Source: JAGDMJ01 sp963809695
GTDB lineage: Bacteria; Bacteroidota; Ignavibacteria; UBA10030; UBA6906
Assembly (NCBI GenBank): GCA_963809695.1
Contig: CAWEKI010000010.1
Coordinates: forward strand, 1-64,000
Direction of reading: 5' to 3'
DNA: 64,000 bases
Positions 28,520 through 34,799 of the stretch are shown here, in pieces. The notes beneath the pieces were generated by a model. It did no database searches. It saw nothing but the letters and a program-made list of their open reading frames with translations, and was not told the origin of the DNA. Numbering within the stretch: the stretch's first letter is position 1; every line of letters starts with the position of its first letter. A program made the translations under genes and the position numbers.

Positions 28520-28951
28520 CTAACGTAGCTCGTATTTCTTGATGACCAGGTACTTCAAATCAGAGTCTCCGGCATTGCGAATGCCGTGCTCCGAGTCCGG
28601 CGGGCAATAAAAGCTCACATACGGGTGAACCACCTTTTTCTCCCCATTCAAAACAACTTCTGCAGTCCCCTCGAGAACGAAGAAAAACTCGTCTTCCGCG
28701 TGGCGGTGAGGAGCGTGTGTGGCGGAGCGGGGCCTGACCACGCTCATCTTGAGTGTGCGGCCGTCAAGGAAGCTCTTTCCCACAAACCAGTACTGGTACC
28801 CGGCCTTTGTCGACTCGACGCGGGCCGGGGTGAACTCGTTCACGCACTCACTCAGCGTTAATCGGCCGGACAGTGCGGTCTTCTGCGAGTACGCGAGCGT
28901 TGTCAGGACGATCAACATCGATAGAGCGATTGTGACCGGTCTGGGATTCAT
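28520..28951 (-). CDS. Secreted cupin-domain protein
   Basis: A 143-residue exported protein: signal peptide (ALSMLIVLTTLAYS) then one cupin with both metal motifs, APHRHAEDEFFFVLEG and PDSEHGIRNAGD. ATG 28951 is chosen for the signal peptide and GAGGAG upstream. It is convergent with the RND gene, separated by 56 bp. The function is unknown; secreted single cupins may bind small molecules or act as isomerases/dioxygenases. Confidence 0.8.
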   Translation of the reverse strand: MNPRPVTIALSMLIVLTTLAYSQKTALSGRLTLSECVNEFTPARVESTKAGYQYWFVGKSFLDGRTLKMSVVRPRSATHAPHRHAEDEFFFVLEGTAEVVLNGEKKVVHPYVSFYCPPDSEHGIRNAGDSDLKYLVIKKYELR

Positions 28952-29108
28952 CAGCGTCTCCTCGGATTGAGTGGAAGTACCTCCGGTGAAACGAACCAGA
29001 GAGAAGATACGGAAAACAGTGGCAAGTTCCAGCGAGTTCAATCAGGCGGAAAGAAAAGAGATGCCAAACGAACACACATCAGGTTTCTGACCAACCCATC
29101 GCTCCGCA

Positions 29109-29142
29109 CAATGGGTTAACTACTATTTCAATCCTTTGGTCT
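29109..29142. repeat. Copy 2 of a shared ~33-bp element
   Basis: Matches 17823-17855 (CAATGGRTTAACTACT...TCCTTT). It lies 80 bp upstream of the Spy-like gene, where a promoter or operator would be expected. Confidence 0.5.
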
Positions 29143-29221
29143 ATACATATCAAAGGCGATTGGAGTACGTTGCCTACATAACCCCCTGGTACCTCACGCC
29201 ACTCATAGAAGGAGAAATACC

Positions 29222-29599
29222 ATGAAGAATCTGTTTATTGGTCTTGCCATCGTCTTCGGGCTCTGCTTCCAGAGCGCGGCAGCCCAGACAGCCACCCCAC
29301 CGCCGGGCAAACAAACGGTGAAGGACGAAGTGGCAGAAAAGGTGAAGTCGGAACTTGCGAAGATCGACAAAGAGCTGAAACTGACAGCGGACCAGAAGGC
29401 CCAGCTCAAGACCATCCTCACGGAGCAGATGGACAAGCTGCAAGAGGTGTACAAAGAGGTCGAGCCAAAAGCACAAGCAATCAAGGAAGAATCGCGTGGC
29501 AAGATGCGCGCGGTCCTCACCCCGGAACAGCTGACAAAATGGGACAAGATGAAAGCTGAGCATGGCAAGAAATCTGAGCCGCCGAAGGAAATGAAGTAA
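29222..29599 (+). CDS. Periplasmic Spy/LTxxQ-like small protein
   Basis: A 125-residue protein with a clean signal peptide (MKNLFIGLAIVFGLCFQSAAA). The mature part is almost all charged helix and contains two LTxxQ-type motifs: LTADQKAQLKTIL and LTPEQLTKWDKMK. LTxxQ proteins (Spy, CpxP) are periplasmic chaperones or stress sensors. The ATG has GAAGGAG upstream, and an intrinsic terminator follows the stop. Confidence 0.82.
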   Translation: MKNLFIGLAIVFGLCFQSAAAQTATPPPGKQTVKDEVAEKVKSELAKIDKELKLTADQKAQLKTILTEQMDKLQEVYKEVEPKAQAIKEESRGKMRAVLTPEQLTKWDKMKAEHGKKSEPPKEMK

Positions 29600-29610
29600 T
29601 CCCTCAAGCA

Positions 29611-29633
29611 AAGGCCCGACTCAGCCGGGCCTT
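29611..29633 (+). terminator. Intrinsic terminator after the Spy-like gene
   Basis: AAGGCCCG (29611-29618) pairs with CGGGCCTT (29626-29633) around a seven-base loop, 12 bases after the stop codon. Confidence 0.7.
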
Positions 29634-29825
29634 CGCACTCTCTCCCGCTGTAATACACACGTAAGGCTCGTCGAGTCTGGCCGCTGCGCGCCTTTTACAT
29701 GCTTGCGGTCCCCCCCGAATGCAATAGGGAAAGCGGCAGGCTTGCATAAGTCCCCGGGTGGAGGTATCTTGACTTCGAATCGTTCTTTTCCACCCATCTC
29801 TCTGAGTTTCGTCCCCTTCATTCCC

Positions 29826-29990
29826 CCGGGAGTATGGGGACCCGACCGATGAGTCAAAGCACTCCGCTCGTCCGCAGGATGGGCGAACGGCGCCGCTGGA
29901 AACGGCCGCGCGCCCCGGCTGGCCAACAATGTCGGCCCTTGGAAAGGAGAGGAAGCGGGCGTCGACGGAATATTTTGCCGTTTCGCCGTG
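29826..29990 (+). promoter_or_regulatory. Candidate molybdenum-cofactor (Moco) riboswitch aptamer
   Basis: A strongly foldable GC-rich leader upstream of moaA. It contains CACTCCGC near 29858 and TTGGAAAGGAGAGG near 29938; the pairing of CTCC with GGAG on either side of a GGAAA loop resembles the CACC...GGAAAGGTG core recalled from the E. coli moaA Moco RNA motif. The intervening arms (GGCGCCGCTGGAAACGGC and others) would form the inner stems. It is followed by a perfect terminator and then moaA, as in an OFF riboswitch. This is a match by eye, not a covariance search. Confidence 0.45.
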
Positions 29991-30003
29991 TCCATGTTTT
30001 CCG

Positions 30004-30042
30004 ACCCCATCCTTGTAGCCCGGGATGGGGTTTTCTTTTTTT
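30004..30042 (+). terminator. Intrinsic terminator between leader RNA and moaA
   Basis: ACCCCATCC (30004-30012) pairs perfectly with GGATGGGGT (30023-30031), followed by TTTTCTTTTTTT. It lies within the leader, 58 bases before the moaA start and well clear of the previous gene, so it probably attenuates moa transcription. Confidence 0.8.
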
Positions 30043-30099
30043 CACCAGAGACTTTCCGGCCGTTGCACGGGCCTACGAGGAGGTCGGCAAAGCAGTTCC

Positions 30100-31125
30100 A
30101 TGACACCACTCATCGACACGTTCGGCCGCATGCACACGTACCTCCGCATATCGGTCACAGACCGGTGCAATCTCAGGTGTGTCTATTGTCAGCCCGGCCC
30201 CTCGAGCCGCACCGGGGGGGTGGACGCATGGCCGCAGCGGATCACTCTGCAGCCGCGTGAGGCGGTGCTGACGTTCGACGAGATTGAGCGGGTGGGTCGG
30301 CTCTTCGCCCGGCTCGGTGTCACGAAGATCCGGATCACCGGAGGCGAGCCGCTTGTCCGGAGAGACCTTCCGCTCCTGATTGCCCGCCTTGCCCGCATCC
30401 CCGGCATCGAGACTCTCGGCATGACGACGAACGGCGTGGTCCTTGCCCGCCATGCCAGACGTCTCAAAGACGCCGGACTGACGCACCTCAATGTGAGTCT
30501 TGACACGCTCCGGCCGGAGCGATTCCTTCATATCGCTCTCCGGCCGCATCTCCCGGATGTCCTCGACGGCATCGAGGCGGCACTCGCGGCCGGTTTCTCT
30601 CCGCTCAAGCTGAATGTCGTCGTGATGGAGGAAGTCAATGGCGACGAATTGCTCGATTTCGTGGAATTCGTCCGCTGCCGCCCCATCAACGTCCGGTTCA
30701 TCGAGTACATGCCCTTTGAGAGCAACCGGTGGAATACGGGATCATTCCTTTCATTCGTAAAGATGACAGAGCGGATCGGAAAACGGCACGAGTTGATCCC
30801 GATTGACCCACGGCCTGAGACTTCCGCCGTGGCCCGCGAATTTCGGATTCACGGCTGGAGAGGAACCGTCGGCTTTATCGCTTCGATGTCAGAAAACTTC
30901 TGCGATACATGCAACCGCCTCCGTCTCAGGGCCAACGGTTCGCTCAAGTCGTGCCTGTTCCATCCCCCCGAGGTGAATCTCCGCCAGGCCCTCCGTTCGG
31001 GTGCAAGCGATGCCATGCTCGAAGAGATGATCCGGGCGGCCGTGCAGGAGAAACCCGCCGGTCATGCCCCGGTGGAGGAGCTTCTCGTGGCGGGCAACCG
31101 GACGATGATAGAAATCGGAGGATGA
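30100..31125 (+). CDS. moaA: GTP 3',8-cyclase MoaA
   Basis: A 341-residue radical-SAM enzyme that carries out the first step of Moco synthesis, GTP to 3',8-cyclo-dihydro-GTP. The SAM cluster motif CNLRCVYC (Cys23, 27, 30), the GGEPL motif and the C-terminal cluster CDTCNRLRL...SCL are present. The protein ends in the Gly-Gly tail needed for activity. ATG 30100 is chosen because MTPLIDTFGR is the usual family start; GAGGAGG lies about 15 bases upstream. The stop overlaps the next start (ATGA). Confidence 0.95.
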   Translation: MTPLIDTFGRMHTYLRISVTDRCNLRCVYCQPGPSSRTGGVDAWPQRITLQPREAVLTFDEIERVGRLFARLGVTKIRITGGEPLVRRDLPLLIARLARIPGIETLGMTTNGVVLARHARRLKDAGLTHLNVSLDTLRPERFLHIALRPHLPDVLDGIEAALAAGFSPLKLNVVVMEEVNGDELLDFVEFVRCRPINVRFIEYMPFESNRWNTGSFLSFVKMTERIGKRHELIPIDPRPETSAVAREFRIHGWRGTVGFIASMSENFCDTCNRLRLRANGSLKSCLFHPPEVNLRQALRSGASDAMLEEMIRAAVQEKPAGHAPVEELLVAGNRTMIEIGG

Positions 31126-32042
31126 CTGTGATAGACGTTTCATCAAAGTGTACCACGCTTCGAACGGCCACGGCACAGGCGTTGCTGTCTGTGAGCCCGC
31201 AGACTTTGGCCATGATCCACGCGAAGAAAATCCCGAAAGGCGATCCGCTCGAAGTGGCGAAGGTCGCCGCGGTACAGGCTGCGAAACATACGAGCGACAT
31301 TATCCCTTATTGTCATCCGATGCCTGTCGAGTTTGTCGGCGTGGAATATGAGTTTGGCGAGGGGACGATTCTCGTTCGAACCACGGTCAAGGCGGCCTAT
31401 AAAACCGGAGTCGAAATGGAGGCGCTCACAGCCGCCACGGTCGCAGCACTGACCCTGTATGACATGATGAAGATGGTGGACGAGAGGATGACAATCCAGA
31501 AGGTCGAACTGCTCTCCAAGACCGGCGGGAAGTCTGATTTCACAACGGTATCGGAGGCCCCGCTCCGCGCCGCCGTGCTCGTCATGTCTGACTCAATCGC
31601 ATCGGGAAAGAAGTCCGACGCGTCGGGACAGCTCATTGTTTCCCGCCTGAAAAAGGAGGGATTGAACGTGGAGGACTACCGAATCATTCCCGATGACACC
31701 GACCTTATCGCATCGACGATCCGGGCCTATGCCGATGAGCGGCATCTTGACCTCGTCATGACGACCGGCGGGACAGGATTCAGTCCTCGGGACTCGACGC
31801 CTGAAGCCATGGCGAGCGTTCTCGACCGGGAGGCGCCAGGCATCGCAGAGGCGGCGCGGGCATACGGACAGGAGCGCACGCCGTATGCCATGCTGTCGCG
31901 GGCGAGAGCCGGACTGCGCGGAAACACGCTCATTGTGAATCTCCCCGGTTCCCGCGGAGGCGTGGCGGACTCGCTGAATGCGTTGTTCCCGGGAATACTT
32001 CATTCGTTCCCGATGATCAGGGGCGGGAGACACGAACAATGA
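31122..32042 (+). CDS. moaCB: Bifunctional MoaC-MogA/MoaB fusion
   Basis: A 306-residue fusion. Residues 1 to about 150 are MoaC, cyclic pyranopterin monophosphate synthase (KKIPKGDPLEVAKVAAVQAA, IIPYCHPMP, YKTGVEMEALTA). Residues about 150-306 are MogA/MoaB, molybdopterin adenylyltransferase (TTGGTGFSPRDSTPEAM, NLPGSRGGV). The two act at different steps of the same pathway; such fusions are known as MoaCB. ATG 31122 overlaps the moaA stop and the end overlaps moeA, so the operon is translationally coupled. Confidence 0.93.
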   Translation: MTVIDVSSKCTTLRTATAQALLSVSPQTLAMIHAKKIPKGDPLEVAKVAAVQAAKHTSDIIPYCHPMPVEFVGVEYEFGEGTILVRTTVKAAYKTGVEMEALTAATVAALTLYDMMKMVDERMTIQKVELLSKTGGKSDFTTVSEAPLRAAVLVMSDSIASGKKSDASGQLIVSRLKKEGLNVEDYRIIPDDTDLIASTIRAYADERHLDLVMTTGGTGFSPRDSTPEAMASVLDREAPGIAEAARAYGQERTPYAMLSRARAGLRGNTLIVNLPGSRGGVADSLNALFPGILHSFPMIRGGRHEQ

Positions 32043-33262
32043 TCGGATACCCCGATGCCCTGGCTCAGGTGATCAGCCGGGCACGAGCCATGCCGGTAGA
32101 GAGTGTGCCGATCCACAGAGCGCTGGGCCAGGTTCTTGCGGGTGATGTCGTAGCCCCATTCCCGATTCCCCCTTTCAGTTCCTCGGCGGCGGACGGATAC
32201 GCAGTCAGACTGCGGGATGTCGCCGGGGCAACGGCAAAGCATCCCGTGACTCTCCGCCTCGCGGCAGAAGTTCAGGCGGGTGATCCGGCTCCGGCGCGGT
32301 TGAAGCCCGTCCAGGCAATCCGCATCTACACCGGCGCTCCGGTGCCTCCGGGGGTCGATGCCATCGTCATGCAGGAACGTGTTCAAAGATCAGGCGGATT
32401 CGTCACATTCGTCTCCGCTGTGCGCAAAGGCGACAACATACGCCGCCGCGGCGCAGAGTTCCGGAAAGGCCGGACTGTTCTCAGGCGGGGAATCCCCGTC
32501 ACCCCTCCCGTTCTCGGCCTCCTGGCGACCTTGGGTTGTCGGCATGTGCGCGTATACCGCAAACCCCGGGTAGCGATTGTCATTACTGGAAATGAGCTCC
32601 GGTCGCCGGGGAGAGCGTTGCCTGACGGAGCGATCTACGATTCTAATTCCCCTGCACTCGCGGCATCTCTTGCTGCAGTCGGACTTCCGCCGGTTCTGAA
32701 ACTGCGCGCGCGTGACAGCTCGCGGGAGATCAGGGCTGCTTTCGTGCGTGCACTTGCTGCGGCTGATGTTGTGATTTCCGCTGGAGGGGTTTCTGTCGGC
32801 GACCATGATCTCGTGCGGGATGTCTGCCACTCGATCGGTATCCGCCAGGTGTTCTGGCGCGTCGCGATCAAGCCGGGGAAGCCCAACTTTTTCGGGACAA
32901 AAGGGAAGAAGCTCTGCTTTGGAGTTCCGGGAAATCCCGTCGCCGCCCTTCTTTCGTTTCAGCTCCTGGTTCGGCCTGCCCTGTTGGCAATGATGGGAAC
33001 CACTAGCGGGACGGCTCTGCGTCTCACTGCCCGTATGGAGGTGGGCGCAGCCAAGAAGGCGGGGCGTGCGGAGTTTCTTCGTGCAACACTTCGCAAAGAC
33101 GAGCAGGGGGAGCTTCTTGCGAAGCCGGTGCGTGGACAGGATTCGCACATGCTGGGAGGACTGGCGACAGCAGATTGCCTCGTCCACTTTCCAGAGCGGG
33201 CGTCTGAACTGAAGGCCGGAGAGAAGGTAACGGTGACACTACTGCAATGGAGCCAGGGATGA
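32039..33262 (+). CDS. moeA: Molybdopterin molybdenumtransferase MoeA
   Basis: A 407-residue enzyme that inserts molybdate into adenylylated molybdopterin. The domains are in the usual order: N-terminal SSAADGYAVRL (the catalytic DGYA region), the MogA-like domain with SAGGVSVGDHDL and FGVPGNPVAAL, and a C-terminal beta-barrel. The length is normal. It overlaps the fusion gene upstream (ATGA) and the MOSC gene downstream. Confidence 0.95.
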   Translation: MIGYPDALAQVISRARAMPVESVPIHRALGQVLAGDVVAPFPIPPFSSSAADGYAVRLRDVAGATAKHPVTLRLAAEVQAGDPAPARLKPVQAIRIYTGAPVPPGVDAIVMQERVQRSGGFVTFVSAVRKGDNIRRRGAEFRKGRTVLRRGIPVTPPVLGLLATLGCRHVRVYRKPRVAIVITGNELRSPGRALPDGAIYDSNSPALAASLAAVGLPPVLKLRARDSSREIRAAFVRALAAADVVISAGGVSVGDHDLVRDVCHSIGIRQVFWRVAIKPGKPNFFGTKGKKLCFGVPGNPVAALLSFQLLVRPALLAMMGTTSGTALRLTARMEVGAAKKAGRAEFLRATLRKDEQGELLAKPVRGQDSHMLGGLATADCLVHFPERASELKAGEKVTVTLLQWSQG

Positions 33263-33747
33263 ATCAGGCGGCGGGAAAAGTTGTTGCGATCTCTCTCAGC
33301 ACGAAGACGGGGATTCCGAAGACGAACGTCCCGGCTGCGCGGCTGTTGGAGGAGTGGGGACTGGAGGGTGACGCTCATGCCGGGCCATGGCATCGCCAGG
33401 TGAGCATTCTTGCGCTGGAAAGCATCGAGAAGATGCGGGCGAAAGGGATCAATGTCCGCCCCGGGGCCTTCGCTGAGAACATCACGACGGAATTCCTTGA
33501 CATCCCGAACCTGCATGTCGGCGACAGGCTGACGATCGGTGGAGCGGAACTGGAGATCACACAAATCGGGAAGGAATGTCACACTCCGTGCGCCGTCTAC
33601 CGCCGGGTTGGCGATTGTGTGATGCCGCGGGAGGGAATCTTTGCACGCGTGATCCGGGGGGGTGAGATACACCTTTCCGATACGGTTCAGCTTCGTCAGA
33701 CCCTGCCGGCCGCCGTCAAAGCGCGTAACGAGGTGACCCGTGCCTGA
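33259..33747 (+). CDS. MOSC-domain protein
   Basis: A 162-residue single MOSC domain, related to the C-terminal part of Moco sulfurase. LEEWGLEGDAHAGPWHRQVS and GAFAENITTE are typical, and GKECHTPCAVY holds the conserved Cys proposed to carry sulfur. ATG 33259 overlaps the moeA stop; ATG 33247 is an alternative adding four residues. Stand-alone MOSC proteins are common in Moco operons and may sulfurate or deliver the cofactor. Confidence 0.88.
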   Translation: MNQAAGKVVAISLSTKTGIPKTNVPAARLLEEWGLEGDAHAGPWHRQVSILALESIEKMRAKGINVRPGAFAENITTEFLDIPNLHVGDRLTIGGAELEITQIGKECHTPCAVYRRVGDCVMPREGIFARVIRGGEIHLSDTVQLRQTLPAAVKARNEVTRA

Positions 33748-34498
33748 AGCGAGCCTCGCATGGTGGGCTTTCCCCCTTTTCTTTGTTGTCGCCATGCTGT
33801 ATGCCAGCGTAGGTCATGGGGGAGCATCAGGGTATCTCGCGCTGTTTGCGCTGCTCGGCGTCGTACAGTCCAGCGTTGTTCCCATCGCTCTCATTCTGAA
33901 TATTCTGGTTGCAGGGATCGGCTGGATTGTCTACATGCGCCGCGGGTTCTTTTCTCTCTCCCTGCTTTTGCCGTTCGTTATCGGCTCGATTCCCGCCGCC
34001 TTTCTCGGCGGACATATGCAGCTCTCGTCGACGGCCTTCAGTCTCGTTCTTGGCGCGGCCCTCATGTTGGCTGCGCTCCGAATGCTCTTCCTTCGCGAAG
34101 TACAGCCAGTGTCAAGCGTCGCGGTCACCCGACAGCGCCAGGTCTGGAGCATGGTCCTCGGAGTATTTCTTGGATTAATCGCGGGAATGGTGGGGATAGG
34201 TGGGGGTGTGTTTCTCAGTCCGATACTGCTTTTTCTTAAATGGGCCGACGTGAAGCAGTCCGCAGCCGTGTCGAGCGCCTTCATCGTGCTCAATTCGTTG
34301 AGCGGACTTTCCGGCCATCTCTTACGCGGCAGCGTACCTACCGGCCCGATGGTTCTGCTCGGCGGCGTCGTGCTGGCGGGCGGGCTTGCCGGCTCGTACG
34401 CGGGGTCGTGGCATGTCCGTCCCCTCCATCTTCAGACCCTTCTGGGCGTTGTCCTTCTCATCGCAGGGGGGAAACTAATCCTTCCTTTCTTGCGTTGA
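33740..34498 (+). CDS. TauE/SafE-family membrane permease
   Basis: A 252-residue protein with about eight membrane helices. The first repeat has SVGHGGASGYLALFALLG and the second GMVGIGGGVFLSPILLFL, the paired glycine-rich motifs of TauE/SafE exporters. Members move sulfite, sulfoacetate or other organosulfur anions. GTG 33740 overlaps the MOSC gene end. Its place inside a Moco operon suggests sulfite/sulfonate or oxyanion traffic linked to a molybdoenzyme, which is inference. Confidence 0.85.
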   Translation: MPEASLAWWAFPLFFVVAMLYASVGHGGASGYLALFALLGVVQSSVVPIALILNILVAGIGWIVYMRRGFFSLSLLLPFVIGSIPAAFLGGHMQLSSTAFSLVLGAALMLAALRMLFLREVQPVSSVAVTRQRQVWSMVLGVFLGLIAGMVGIGGGVFLSPILLFLKWADVKQSAAVSSAFIVLNSLSGLSGHLLRGSVPTGPMVLLGGVVLAGGLAGSYAGSWHVRPLHLQTLLGVVLLIAGGKLILPFLR

Positions 34499-34505
34499 GG
34501 CCGGG

Positions 34506-34799
34506 ATGATCGATTGGAGCGAGGTCACGGGTGTTGTTCTTGCGGGCGGAAAGAGCACGCGGATTGGACTGGACAAAGCCCTCCTGACATACCGACCCAC
34601 CACATTCCTTTGGCGGACTATACATGTGCTTCGGCAGGTTTTCACGTGGGTCATGATCATATCAGACATGTGTGACGGGTACGGGGTTGCGGCTGTCTCG
34701 ATCTATCCCGACAATATTTCCAGTTCAGGTCCGCTCGCGGGAATTCATTCGGCCCTCTCTCACTCTTTGACGCCAGAGGTTATCTATGCAAGCAGTCCG
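34506..34799 (+). pseudogene. mobA: Truncated MobA-like molybdenum cofactor guanylyltransferase
   Basis: The first ~95 residues of a MobA-type nucleotidyltransferase: GVVLAGGKSTRIGLDKALL (nucleotide loop), then SSGPLAGIHSALSHS. After about PEVIYAS the family sequence should continue with the CDMPF metal site, but the frame runs to a TGA (34797-34799) inside unrelated glycosidase sequence. MobA is normally about 200 residues, so half is missing, including the catalytic Asp. It is placed last in the Moco operon. The loss would prevent making bis-MGD with this copy. Confidence 0.75.
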
